The translations under genes were made by a program, and so were the position numbers. The notes below the pieces were generated by a model. It saw only the letters and a list, made by a program, of their open reading frames with translations, was not told the origin of the DNA and made no database searches. A stretch of 56,443 bases of DNA, taken from NCBI RefSeq assembly GCF_019455385.1, contig NZ_JACOFR010000039.1, forward strand, positions 1 to 56,443, in the 5' to 3' direction. Each line of letters begins with the position of its first letter. Position 1 is the stretch's first letter. The stretch comes from Bradyrhizobium sp. BR 10289. Lineage in GTDB: Bacteria; Pseudomonadota; Alphaproteobacteria; Rhizobiales; Xanthobacteraceae. This document shows, piece by piece, positions 7,164 to 16,655 of the stretch.

Positions 7164-8378
7164 ATGGACGACGAAATTGTTGAGCTCGCCGGACGGAGGC
7201 CGAGGACCTTCGGGCGGCGAAAGGTGACGCCGCGCGCTTGCGTGGCCGACAGCAAACGCCACTTGCGCGCCTTCATGAGCGAGGTGCTGGAGGACCTCGG
7301 CTTCGTCACCAGCGAATGCTCCGGCGCCGACGAGCTGCAGGCGATGCTGGCGAACGAGCTGCCGGACCTGATCCTGCTCGGCATCGCCGCCGACGGCATC
7401 GAGCCGGGAAGATTTCTCGAGATCCTGGTGCGCGAGGCCTTCGACGGCAAGGTCTTGGCCGTCGGCGCCCGCGAGTCGATCATCGTCAAGGCGGTGCAGC
7501 AGGTCGGCGAGGAATACGGCCTTGCGATGTTGCCGCCGTTGACCACACCCTTCGCCGCGCAGACGCTGCGCGAACGCGTCGCGATGTTGCTGCCGGATGA
7601 GCCGGCGCCGAGCCCGGCCGTGCATGTCGGCGAGGCCCTGCATGCCGGCTGGCTCGAGCTGTGGTATCAACCGAAGATCGACGCGCGCACGCTGGTCCGC
7701 AGCGGCGCCGAGGCACTGGTGCGGATGCGGCATCCGACCTGGGGCGTGGTGCCGCCGGCCTATTTCATTCCTGAGGCGCACGATCCGCACTTCCGCGATC
7801 TCTCGGAGTTCGTGATCGAGCGCGCCGTGCAGGATTGGCACTATCTCCTGGAGCAGCAGAGCCAGGTCGATCTCTCGATCAATCTGCCGGCCTCGTATCT
7901 GAAGGAGCCGCAGTCGGTGCGCGATCTCTGCCGCCACGTGCCGACGCATCCGGCCTTCGGCGGACTGACCATCGAGATCGACAGCGCGGAAGCGATCCGC
8001 GACCTCGATCTGCTGACGGAGATCGCGCGCGAGATGCGCCTGCACAATATCGGCCTGTCGATCGACAATCTCGGCGCCAACTGGCCGGAGCTGATGGACC
8101 TCGGCAAGATTCCCTTCATCAAGCTGAAGGCCGACCGCCACTTCGTGACCGGCAGCGGCAGCGACCGTCTCAAGCGCGCGGTGTGCCGCCACATCGTCGA
8201 GCTCGCGCAGGGCTATGGCGTGCCCGCCGTCGCCGAAGGCGTCGAAAGCCGCGCCGATCTCGTCGCCGCAAACGAGCTCGGCTTCGACCTCGTGCAGGGC
8301 TTTCTGTTCGGCAAGCCGATGCCGTTGAAGAAGTTTGCAAGGAGCACGTTGACGCGGACGGTGATGGATCCGGCCTGA
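7164..8378 (+). CDS. pseudo-receiver plus EAL domain protein (c-di-GMP-related)
   Basis: A 404-residue protein. Residues 24-145 have receiver-like order, but the phospho-acceptor position reads LILLGIAADG with Gly73 instead of Asp, and only D29 remains of the acidic pocket, so it cannot be phosphorylated normally. Residues 158-400 are an EAL phosphodiesterase domain: E183-A-L185, N240, E271, D301, K322, E358 and Q378 are present. The canonical DDFG loop is DNLG, with Asn302 replacing the second metal-loop Asp, so catalysis may be weak or lost and the domain may instead bind c-di-GMP. ATG at 7164 with GGAG upstream. It lies eleven bases from the convergent exporter gene. Confidence 0.85.
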   Translation: MDDEIVELAGRRPRTFGRRKVTPRACVADSKRHLRAFMSEVLEDLGFVTSECSGADELQAMLANELPDLILLGIAADGIEPGRFLEILVREAFDGKVLAVGARESIIVKAVQQVGEEYGLAMLPPLTTPFAAQTLRERVAMLLPDEPAPSPAVHVGEALHAGWLELWYQPKIDARTLVRSGAEALVRMRHPTWGVVPPAYFIPEAHDPHFRDLSEFVIERAVQDWHYLLEQQSQVDLSINLPASYLKEPQSVRDLCRHVPTHPAFGGLTIEIDSAEAIRDLDLLTEIAREMRLHNIGLSIDNLGANWPELMDLGKIPFIKLKADRHFVTGSGSDRLKRAVCRHIVELAQGYGVPAVAEGVESRADLVAANELGFDLVQGFLFGKPMPLKKFARSTLTRTVMDPA

Positions 8379-8389
8379 GGCGAGCAGCC

Positions 8390-9250
8390 TCAGGCAAACC
8401 GCCGCGCCAGGAACACGCAGACGACCACGAGCGCGGTTGCGGCGATCATGCTCCAGGCGACGGGCTCATGCAGCAGGAAGCCGGCGAGCGCTAGGCCGAA
8501 GAACGGCTGGAGCTGTTGTAACTGGCCGACGCGGGCGATGCCGCCGATGGCAAGGCCGCGGTACCAGAAGATGAAGCCGACGAACATGCTGAAAACCGAG
8601 ACGTAAGCGAGCCCGATCCAGGCGGGCACGCTGATGCCGCTCCATGCCGGCGGCCAGGTCCACATCGCGACCGGCACCATCAGCGGCAATGCAAGCAGCA
8701 GCGCCCACGAGATCACCTGCCAACCGCCGAGACGGCGCGACAGCGCGGCGCCTTCGGCATAGCCGAGCCCGCACAGCACGATCGCGGCGACCATCAGCAG
8801 ATCGCCCGTGACCGATGCGGAGCCGTCGTTGGAGAGGGCAAAACCCGCAACCGTGGCGCTGCCGAAGATCGCGAACAACCAGAACAACGGCTGCGGCCGC
8901 TCGCCGCCGCGCAGTACGGCGAAGATCGCCGTCGACAGCGGCAAGAGGCCGATGAAGACGATCGAATGCGCGGAGGTGATGTGCTGGAGCGCGAGCGCCG
9001 TCAGCAGGGGAAAGCCGGCCACGACGCCGATCGAGACGATGGTCAGCGAGGCGAGATCCTCTCGGCCGGGACGCGCCTGACGGAGCAGGACCAGCACGGC
9101 CATTCCGATCAGTGCGGCTATGACCGCCCGCACTGAGGTCAGGAACAGCGCGGAGAAGCCGCCGACCGCGACGCGCGTCGCCGGCAAGGAGCCGCTGAAG
9201 ATGATGACGCCGAGGAGACCATTGCCCCAGCCAGTTCCCGTCGATTGCAT
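8390..9250 (-). CDS. DMT-superfamily (EamA) transporter
   Basis: A 286-residue inner-membrane protein with about ten hydrophobic segments arranged as two EamA repeats, typical of drug/metabolite exporters. ATG at 9250 is chosen; the frame is open further upstream to 9379 but that part is hydrophilic and overlaps the divergent promoter. GGGACGG lies upstream of the start. It is divergent from a MocR-type regulator 108 bases away, an arrangement often seen when the regulator controls the exporter. The substrate is unknown; metabolite or amino-acid export is the usual range for the family. Confidence 0.88.
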   Translation of the reverse strand: MQSTGTGWGNGLLGVIIFSGSLPATRVAVGGFSALFLTSVRAVIAALIGMAVLVLLRQARPGREDLASLTIVSIGVVAGFPLLTALALQHITSAHSIVFIGLLPLSTAIFAVLRGGERPQPLFWLFAIFGSATVAGFALSNDGSASVTGDLLMVAAIVLCGLGYAEGAALSRRLGGWQVISWALLLALPLMVPVAMWTWPPAWSGISVPAWIGLAYVSVFSMFVGFIFWYRGLAIGGIARVGQLQQLQPFFGLALAGFLLHEPVAWSMIAATALVVVCVFLARRFA

Positions 9251-9357
9251 TTCCGTCCCGCCTTTTGGACAGCGATACTCCACCCGCGCCGGTGGCCAAA
9301 CCAGCAACAATCTAGTACAATCCAGCCAAACTGTATGGGTATGGAAGGCCGTACGCC

Positions 9358-10782
9358 TTGGGTGGCGAGGCGCAGACAAGAGGTCGCGGCGGAACGCGCA
9401 CCATCGACGTGATGAGCGCGATCCGCGCCAAGGTCGCAGGACGCACCCTCGGCGCCGGCGACCGCCTGCCGTCGATCCGCAGTCTTGCCACGACGATGGG
9501 TGTTTCGCCCTCCACCGTGGTCGAGGCCTATGATCGCCTCGCAGCCGAAGGCCTGATCCGCGCCCGCCGCGGCTCCGGCTTCTATGTCTCGCCGACCGTC
9601 ACGCCGCCGCTGGCATTGACCGAGGTCGAGCCGCGCCGCGATCGCGCCGTCGATCCGTTCTGGGTTTCCAGGCAATCGCTCGATACGGACGATGCCGTGC
9701 CCAAGCCCGGCTGCGGCTGGTTGCCGCCGGACTGGATGCCGGAAGCGGCGCTGCGCCGCGCCACCCGCGCGCTGGCCCGCACCGAGACCAGTGTGCTGAC
9801 CAATTACAGCTCGACGTCCGGCTCGCTCGCGCTGCGCCGGCTGCTGCTGACGCGTCTCGCCGAAGACGGGATCGAGGCCTCGATCAACCAGCTGATGCTG
9901 ACGGGCTCGGGCACGCAGGCCACCGATTTGATCTGCCGCTTCCTGCTTCGTCCCGGCGACACCGTGCTGGTCGACGATCCCTGCTATTTCAATTTTCGCG
10001 CGCTGCTGCGGGCGCATCAGGCCAGGATCGTCAGCGTGCCCTATACGCCATCGGGCCCGAACGTTGCACGCTTTGAGGAGATTCTCGCCAGCGAGCGGCC
10101 ACGGCTCTACATCACCAATTCAGCGCTGCACAATCCGACCGGCGCGACGATCTCGCTGCAGACCTCACACCGGCTGTTGACCGCGGCGGCAACCCACGAC
10201 CTCACCATCATCGAGGATGACATCTTCGGCGACTTCGAGCCCGAGCGCTCGCCGCGCCTTGCCGCGCTCGACGGACTCTCCCGCGTGATCCGCATCGGCA
10301 GCTTCTCCAAGACGCTGTCGGCCTCGGTGCGCTGCGGCTACATCGCAGGACGCGCCGACTGGATCGAGCACCTCGTCGATCTCCAGGTCGCGACCAGCTT
10401 TGGCGGTCCGAGCCCGGTCGCGACCGAGATCATCACGAAGGTTTTAGCCGGCGGCAGCTATCGCAAGCACATGGATGAGCTCCGGCAGAAGCTGACCCGC
10501 GCCCGCCGCGACGTCGCGCGAAAACTCGGGGCGTTGGGCATCGAGCCCTGGCTGATGCCGCGCGGCGGTTTCTTTCTCTGGTGCCGCCTCGACGGCGGAC
10601 AGGATGCAACCGCGGTCGCACGCGCCGCGCTCGAAGAGAACGTGGTGCTCGCGCCCGGCAACGTGTTCAGCGTGTCGCAGACCGCGCAAAACTTCCTGCG
10701 CTTCAACGTGGCACATATGAACGATCCGCGGATGTGGGACGTGCTACGGCGGACGTTGAAGGCGAAACCAGCCGAGCGCTAA
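9358..10782 (+). CDS. MocR-type regulator (GntR HTH fused to PLP aminotransferase-like domain)
   Basis: A 474-residue protein with an N-terminal GntR winged helix (about 18-78; DRLPSIRSLATTMGVSPSTV), a linker, and a fold-type I aminotransferase domain (about 110-470). The PLP lysine is in IGSFSKTLSASVR, and the usual NPTG (HNPTGATIS) and DD (EDDIFGDF) motifs are present. MocR proteins bind PLP as effector-sensing regulators. The start is uncertain: TTG at 9358 keeps the full HTH, while ATG at 9412 would begin just inside it; neither has a clear ribosome site. It is divergent from the EamA exporter, its likely target. It overlaps the convergent GDYXXLXY gene by four bases. Confidence 0.88.
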   Translation: MGGEAQTRGRGGTRTIDVMSAIRAKVAGRTLGAGDRLPSIRSLATTMGVSPSTVVEAYDRLAAEGLIRARRGSGFYVSPTVTPPLALTEVEPRRDRAVDPFWVSRQSLDTDDAVPKPGCGWLPPDWMPEAALRRATRALARTETSVLTNYSSTSGSLALRRLLLTRLAEDGIEASINQLMLTGSGTQATDLICRFLLRPGDTVLVDDPCYFNFRALLRAHQARIVSVPYTPSGPNVARFEEILASERPRLYITNSALHNPTGATISLQTSHRLLTAAATHDLTIIEDDIFGDFEPERSPRLAALDGLSRVIRIGSFSKTLSASVRCGYIAGRADWIEHLVDLQVATSFGGPSPVATEIITKVLAGGSYRKHMDELRQKLTRARRDVARKLGALGIEPWLMPRGGFFLWCRLDGGQDATAVARAALEENVVLAPGNVFSVSQTAQNFLRFNVAHMNDPRMWDVLRRTLKAKPAER

Positions 10783-11375
10783 TACAGCGGCTCTTCATAC
10801 ACCGGCTCGCCGTCGAGCAGCAGGCGCTTGATGGCGGCGCGGCCTGAGGGGAGCACGGCGGCGACGACGCGCAGCTTCTGCTGGTTGCGGGCCTGCTCGA
10901 GGTTTCGGCCCTCGCCTTCGGGCACGAAATAGCTTTCGAGGCCGTATGTGATCGTCAGCTTGTCGCAGAACATACGGCTGGTCGAACCGCAGGAATAGCT
11001 GACGCGGCCGCGGATCAGGATTTCGGGCGCAGTGACCGCGACGGGCTCGGCATGCACCGAAACCGCCTCGTAAAGGCCGCCGGCATTGGGCGCGAGTTTC
11101 ACGAAAACGACGGGATTGCGCGTCTCGGCGGTCTTGCCGGCGAGGCTACCTGCCGGCAGCTGCGAGATGTCGTAACGCAGCACGACGTAATCGCCGCGCA
11201 GGAAATCGCGGGGATCGACCGGCTGGGTCTGCAAGGTCACTTCACGGCCTTCGCGCAGGATCTGCATGCGATCGGCGACCATCAGGACCAGCAGCACGCA
11301 TTGGATCAGGATGGCGAGGCCGAACAGCACAGCTTTCGGGATGTGTTGCCAGAATTTTGTGATGGCCTCGATCAT
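10779..11375 (-). CDS. GDYXXLXY domain membrane-anchored protein
   Basis: A 198-residue protein with one N-terminal membrane helix (about 15-33, AVLFGLAILIQCVLLVLMV), followed by a periplasmic domain carrying the family signature GDYVVLRY (about residues 60-67). The family is of unknown biochemical role and is typically encoded next to a DUF2157 membrane protein, as here: the two genes overlap by four bases (ATGA), indicating translational coupling. ATG start at 11375. Its 3' end runs four bases into the 3' end of the convergent MocR gene. Confidence 0.87.
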   Translation of the reverse strand: MIEAITKFWQHIPKAVLFGLAILIQCVLLVLMVADRMQILREGREVTLQTQPVDPRDFLRGDYVVLRYDISQLPAGSLAGKTAETRNPVVFVKLAPNAGGLYEAVSVHAEPVAVTAPEILIRGRVSYSCGSTSRMFCDKLTITYGLESYFVPEGEGRNLEQARNQQKLRVVAAVLPSGRAAIKRLLLDGEPVYEEPLY

Positions 11376-12508
11376 CGGTCAGCCCTCGGCAATGCGCGAT
11401 TGAGCGCAGTTGCGAACACCATTGCGATGATTCCGGCGGCGCCGAGGAAGGCCGAGCGGCGCAACAGCGAGCCCTTCACCGCCCAGGTGATACCCGCAAT
11501 GACGCCGGCAATCCCGAGCCAGCCGGCCACGATGCGCGGACGCACGTCGTCGAGCACACCGGAGACGACGAGGCACAGCATGGCACCGAGCAGCGCGGCA
11601 TAGGCGAACCAGGGCTCGCCGGCCGCGGAAGCCGGCCAGATCGGCGCGGCGAGCAGCACGAGCCCGATCGCGCATGCCGCCAGGATTTCGCCGGCGCGCT
11701 TCGTGATTGCGCCTGACGCGAGAGCGAGGACCACGCCCGCAAGCCCGCACAGGATCGCCCACAATGGCTGGGCCGATGCGGTGCCGGTCCGGAAGCGAAT
11801 GATGTCGTCGACTGTCGTCACCTCCAGGAAGGCGACGGCCGCCAGCGCGAACGCACCGTAGGTCGACATGACGCTCCCGAGCAAAAGCGCTCTAGGCCGC
11901 CGCGTAGCCGCGATCACGAGCCCGGCGCCGAACAGCAGCGCCGCGCCGTTCGCCAGCACGAAGGACGGCTGAAGGCCATCAAGATCGAAACGAAGCGACG
12001 TCGCGATCCACCACGGCAGCACCGCGATCGCAACGAGGTGGACGGCGACGCGGGAATTCCACGCCAACGCGAGAGTGGCGGCGATCAGCCAGACCGCGAC
12101 GAATGGAAGGTGCAGGATATCGGGCGCATCGTAGCTGCGCATGCAGGTCCAGATGCAGGCGGCAGTGAGACCGACTGCGAGCGCGCCGCGCGAGCCGGTC
12201 AGCAGCGCCGCAGCGAATGCCCCGATCGACCACAGCAGCATGCCGCCGGCAAAGTCGTCGCCGAGATGATACATCTGCCCGACCAGCGCAATGCCCGCAC
12301 CGAAAATGATGGCGCCGACGCTGGCGCAGAGGTCGGCAAGCACGTTGCGGCCCGTCGCGGCGAACCATGCGCCCAGGCCGCCGGTGATGACCATGCCGGC
12401 GAGCAGGATCGCGAACCGCAGCAGCCGCGCGATCTCCGTCCAGTGCGCCGCGACGAAAGCAAGGAAGGCGGATGCGATCAGGAGTCCGCCGACGATGCCG
12501 ACGACCAC
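11372..12508 (-). CDS. DUF2157 polytopic membrane protein, N-terminus apparently truncated
   Basis: A 378-residue inner-membrane protein with around ten to twelve hydrophobic helices beginning immediately after the start. The only start is GTG at 12508, in the middle of a membrane helix. The frame stays open upstream (residues TEPTGNIA just before it) but has no ATG and no plausible N-terminal domain. DUF2157 proteins normally start with a 30-45 residue soluble helical segment. About 30 bases upstream, in another frame, ATG at 12539 opens with MFDRTYRQ, which resembles a natural N-terminus for this family. A small deletion with loss of frame is my inference. The downstream partner GDYXXLXY gene overlaps it by four bases. 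Confidence 0.75.
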   Translation of the reverse strand: MVVGIVGGLLIASAFLAFVAAHWTEIARLLRFAILLAGMVITGGLGAWFAATGRNVLADLCASVGAIIFGAGIALVGQMYHLGDDFAGGMLLWSIGAFAAALLTGSRGALAVGLTAACIWTCMRSYDAPDILHLPFVAVWLIAATLALAWNSRVAVHLVAIAVLPWWIATSLRFDLDGLQPSFVLANGAALLFGAGLVIAATRRPRALLLGSVMSTYGAFALAAVAFLEVTTVDDIIRFRTGTASAQPLWAILCGLAGVVLALASGAITKRAGEILAACAIGLVLLAAPIWPASAAGEPWFAYAALLGAMLCLVVSGVLDDVRPRIVAGWLGIAGVIAGITWAVKGSLLRRSAFLGAAGIIAMVFATALNRALPRADR

Positions 12509-12626
12509 CGCGATGTTGCCGGTAGGTTCTGTCGAACATCGTCGTGAATAACCTCGTTCCCTGCCGGCCGGCGGGCTGTTGCTAGGTCGGCTTCCGCCGC
12601 CGGCAGGTTCAAGCCGTCCCCGCGCG

Positions 12627-13547
12627 TCAGCCGGCCAAACTACGTTCGCGAATCGCCTGCGCGCCTGCCAAAATGCCGCGTTGGAGTGCGCGCGCAGCCG
12701 GCGAGAGGTCGCGGCCGATGCGCCAGAGCAGATAGAGCTCGCGCTCGATCACGGGATCGACCAGCTTGCGCCAGGTGAGGACCGGATGATCGGCCTCGGG
12801 CCATGCAAGGCTCGGCAAGGGCGCGACGCCGACGCCGGCCTCGACCAGCGCCAGCAGCGTTGCCGGATGCTCGGCTTCATGGATCGGCGTGCCCTGCCCG
12901 AGCTCGGCAACACCGCGCTCGATCTCGAGCCGGATGCCTGTGCCTGTGGCCATGACCACGAGGCCGGCCTTCGAGGCTTCCGTCCAGCTCACGGCCTCGC
13001 GCGCGCCAAGCGGATGATCGCGGCGCATGACGAGGGCAAAATTGTCGACGAGCAGGCGCGAGGCATCGAGCTCGGGATCATCGCCGGGGACATTGGCGAT
13101 GCCGAGATCGACATCGCCGCCGCGCAGCGCTGCGAAGATCTGGTGCCGTGAAATCTCCTTCAGCGTCACCGCGACCATCGGATGCTCACGCTGAAACGCG
13201 GCGAGCACGCGCGGCATCAGCCGCAACGCCACCGACGGCACGCAAGCTACGGTGACGTGGCCGCGACGGTGCTCGCGCAAATCACGCAGGTCCTGGAGCT
13301 GGCGATCGAGATCGGCGAGCAGGCGCTGGATGCCCGGCATGAAATCCGCGCCGACCTTGCTGAGCTGAAGCTTTCGCGTGGTGCGATCCAGCAGCCGCAC
13401 CCGCAGGTTTTCCTCGAGCTGGCGCACGGCCTGGCTGACGGCGGATTGCGACATGCCGAGCGCGCGCGCAGCCGCGCTGAAGCTGCCGGTCTCGACGACA
13501 CGGACGAAAGCGCGGAGCTGCTTCAGGTCGAGCTGATCTATCAGCAT
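12627..13547 (-). CDS. LysR-family transcriptional regulator
   Basis: A 306-residue protein with the classical LysR layout: winged HTH at residues 1-62 (AAARALGMSQSAVSQAVRQLE) and a periplasmic-binding-like effector domain from about 90 to 290. ATG start at 13547. It is divergent from the substrate-binding protein of the Rut/ABC operon, with 139 bases between, so it is the likely regulator of that operon. The AT-rich spacer (13548-13600) contains several T-N11-A-like positions but no single convincing box. The inducer would be expected to be a pyrimidine or breakdown product if the operon assignment is right. Confidence 0.9.
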   Translation of the reverse strand: MLIDQLDLKQLRAFVRVVETGSFSAAARALGMSQSAVSQAVRQLEENLRVRLLDRTTRKLQLSKVGADFMPGIQRLLADLDRQLQDLRDLREHRRGHVTVACVPSVALRLMPRVLAAFQREHPMVAVTLKEISRHQIFAALRGGDVDLGIANVPGDDPELDASRLLVDNFALVMRRDHPLGAREAVSWTEASKAGLVVMATGTGIRLEIERGVAELGQGTPIHEAEHPATLLALVEAGVGVAPLPSLAWPEADHPVLTWRKLVDPVIERELYLLWRIGRDLSPAARALQRGILAGAQAIRERSLAG

Positions 13548-13686
13548 AGTTTATAAATATATCTCTCTATTCCGGATTGTTAATGAAAATCTCCGATGCA
13601 AGGATTTTGGGCGAAGACCGGGAATGACCATCAATTGAGCAGACGACGAGCTAACCCGTTGTTCTGACAAGTCAAAGGACTGGGAC

Positions 13687-14699
13687 GTGATCACCAGACG
13701 CGACCTCGTGAAATATTCTCTCCTCGGTGCGGCAACGGCGCCGCTGGCCGGCCTCAGCACCCCGAGCTTCGCGGCCGGAGCCAAGGTGGCGATCGCCGAA
13801 GCGCTCCGGCTCGGCATGTACAACTCGCTCTATGTGGCCGCGGACAAGGGACTGTTCGCCAAGCACGGTCTCGATGCGGACCTGTCCACCGCCGGCGGCA
13901 TCGCGCTGCCGGTGCCGATCCTGCTGTCGGGGCGCGGGCAGATCGGCGTGACCAGCCCGGGCATGTCGGTCAACGCCGTGCGCGAAGGCGGCAAGATCAA
14001 GAACATCGCAAAGATCGTTGGCGGCGTGTCGATGTGGGGCATTGCGAAACCCGACAGCAAGATCAGGACGATCGAGGATCTGCGCGGCAAGACCATCGCG
14101 ACGCTGAAATTCCCGTCCTCGACCATTCAAGTGCCGACCTACGCGATCAAAACCATCGGCAAGTTCGATCCGAAGGAAGCCGGCGTCACCTTCCTCGAAT
14201 TGCCGCCGGGCGCGCAGGCCGCCGCGGTGAAGGACGGCCGCGCTGACATCGCCACCGCCTTCGAATGGGACGTCAGCATCGCCGCCGAACAGTTCGGCCT
14301 GGTGCCGGTGCTGTCCTTTGCCGATGCGCTGGGCTCGCTCTGCTTCACCACCGCGATGGCGACCGAAGAGACCATCGCCAGCAACCCGGCCGCCGTGCAG
14401 GGTTTTTGCAACGCGATCGCGGAAGCACAGAAACTGATGCATGAGAACAATGCTGTTTTCACCGAGGTCGCGGAAAAATATTTCCCGAAGGTGACCCCGT
14501 CGGTCGTCGCCAGCGCGACGAAAAACTTTTTCGGCTCGAAGACCGCGATCCCGCGCAACCCGACGATCTCTGTGGATGAATGGGACCGCGCGATGCAGCT
14601 CGAGCAGGGCGGCGGAGCGGTGCAGACCGCCCTTCCCTACGCGCAGATGGTGGACAACCGGTTCGCCGAGCAAGCGACAAAGCAGTTCGGTCTCGTCTG

Positions 14700-14700
<1 letters not shown>
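13687..14700 (+). CDS. ABC transporter substrate-binding protein (NMT1/SsuA-like)
   Basis: A 337-residue periplasmic protein. The N-terminus (TRRDLVKYSLLGAATAPLAG) has a Tat-like RR motif followed by a hydrophobic stretch and a likely cleavage at SFAA. The mature part has the type II periplasmic-binding fold of the nitrate/sulfonate/taurine/HMP-precursor class (GLFAKHGLDADL, GMSVNAVREGGKI, LRGKTIATL). It is the first gene of a six-gene operon: its TGA overlaps the ATG of rutB by one base. Together with the permease and ATPase further down it forms a complete importer. Ligand specificity cannot be read from sequence; the neighbours suggest a pyrimidine or ureido compound. Confidence 0.9.
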
Positions 14701-15436
<736 letters not shown>

Positions 15437-15440
<4 letters not shown>

Positions 15441-15823
15441 CCGACCGCGCCATCATTCCCGCAGGTACCCACGCCCCCATCGCCCCGTTCTCGCCGGGCA
15501 TGATGGCCGATAACGTGATCTACGTGTCGGGCACGCTGGCTTTCGATTCGAACAACGATGTCGTTCACGAGGGCGATGCCGCCGGCCAGACCCGGCATAT
15601 CCTCGAAACCATCAAGCGCGTGCTGGAGACGGCGGGCTCCAGCCTTGCCGATGTCACCTTCAACTCGATCTTCATCACCGACTGGGCCAATTACAGCGCA
15701 GTCAACAAGGTCTATGCCGAGTATTTTCCGGGCGAGAAGCCGGCGCGCTTCTGCATCCAGTGCGGCCTGGTGAAGCCGGCCTGCCTCGTCGAGATTGCCT
15801 CGATCGCGCACAAGAGGCCGTGA
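15437..15823 (+). CDS. rutC: RutC, 3-aminoacrylate deaminase (RidA family)
   Basis: A 128-residue RidA/YjgF-family protein; these form trimers that hydrolyse enamines and imines. In the Rut pathway RutC converts 3-aminoacrylate to malonic semialdehyde and ammonia. Visible family features are FSPGMMADNVIYVSGTLAF near the start, the acidic GDAAGQTRHIL helix, and the C-terminal KPACLVEIASIAH with the usual Glu before the end. The Arg expected in the binding pocket is in KPARFCIQCG. It overlaps rutB by four bases and is followed after one base by the permease gene, so all are translated from one message. Confidence 0.93.
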
Positions 15824-15824
15824 G

Positions 15825-16622
15825 GTGGCCGTGCTCGACGCCGGCCAGGCTGCGGTGACGGGCGCGCGGTTCAAGCTGCCGCCTGCGCTCCGCATCGCGC
15901 TGCTTCAGATCGCGCTGCTGGTGGCGCTGCTCGCAGCGTGGGAGCTCGCGATCCGCTTCGGCCTGATCGCGGTCTATCTCTACGGCCAGCCCAGCGGCAT
16001 CATCGCAAAGGGAGCCAAGCTGATCGCCAGCGGCGAGCTGCTCCGCGACGCCGCGCTCACCGCATGGGAAGCCATCGCCGGCTTCCTGATCGGCACAGTG
16101 CTCGGCAGCGCGGCGGGACTCTCGCTGTGGCTGGTGCCGACGGGCGCGGCGGTGCTGCGGCCCTATTTGGTCGCGCTCAACGGCCTGCCGAAGATCGCGC
16201 TGGCCCCGCTGATCATCGTCTGGTTCGGCATCGGCCTGTCCTCGAAGATCGCGATCGCCGCGATCATCACCTTCATCGTTGCCGTCATCACCGCGCTGCA
16301 GGGCGCCAAGGAGGTCGACGCCGACCTCGTCAAGCTGCTGCGCTCGCTCGGCGCCAGCCGCGCCAAGACCTGGCGCACCGTGATCGTGCCCGGCGCGATG
16401 CCGTGGATCGTCGCGGCCTTCCGGCTCAATGTCGGCTTCGCCCTGATCGGCGCTGTCGTCGGCGAGTATATCGCCTCCAAGGAAGGCCTCGGCTACATGA
16501 TCTACTACGCCGGCGTGCTCTACGACCTCAACGCGGTCTGGGTCGGCATCGCGACGCTGATGGCGGTGGCGCTGCTGATGTACGGCGCGATCGACCTGAT
16601 CGAGCGCCGCCTGCTCTCCTGA
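15825..16622 (+). CDS. ABC transporter permease (BPD type)
   Basis: A 265-residue inner-membrane protein with six likely membrane helices and the binding-protein-dependent permease EAA loop (SLGASRAKTWRTVIVPGAMPWI), which docks the ATPase. GTG at 15825 is chosen because it follows the rutC stop directly; GTG at 15831 is an alternative, while earlier starts lie inside rutC. It belongs to the same transporter as the binding protein at 13687 and the ATPase at 17444. Interleaving of transporter genes with rut genes supports joint function in import and degradation of one compound. Confidence 0.9.
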   Translation: MAVLDAGQAAVTGARFKLPPALRIALLQIALLVALLAAWELAIRFGLIAVYLYGQPSGIIAKGAKLIASGELLRDAALTAWEAIAGFLIGTVLGSAAGLSLWLVPTGAAVLRPYLVALNGLPKIALAPLIIVWFGIGLSSKIAIAAIITFIVAVITALQGAKEVDADLVKLLRSLGASRAKTWRTVIVPGAMPWIVAAFRLNVGFALIGAVVGEYIASKEGLGYMIYYAGVLYDLNAVWVGIATLMAVALLMYGAIDLIERRLLS

Positions 16623-16655
16623 TCCGACACGCAACACTCCAATCACTGGGACGTC

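Noticed and set aside
9331..9415. Out-of-frame ATG at 9341 as alternative start for the MocR gene
   Set aside because: That frame reaches a stop after 23 codons and does not enter the GntR domain; a sequencing frameshift cannot be excluded but is not needed.
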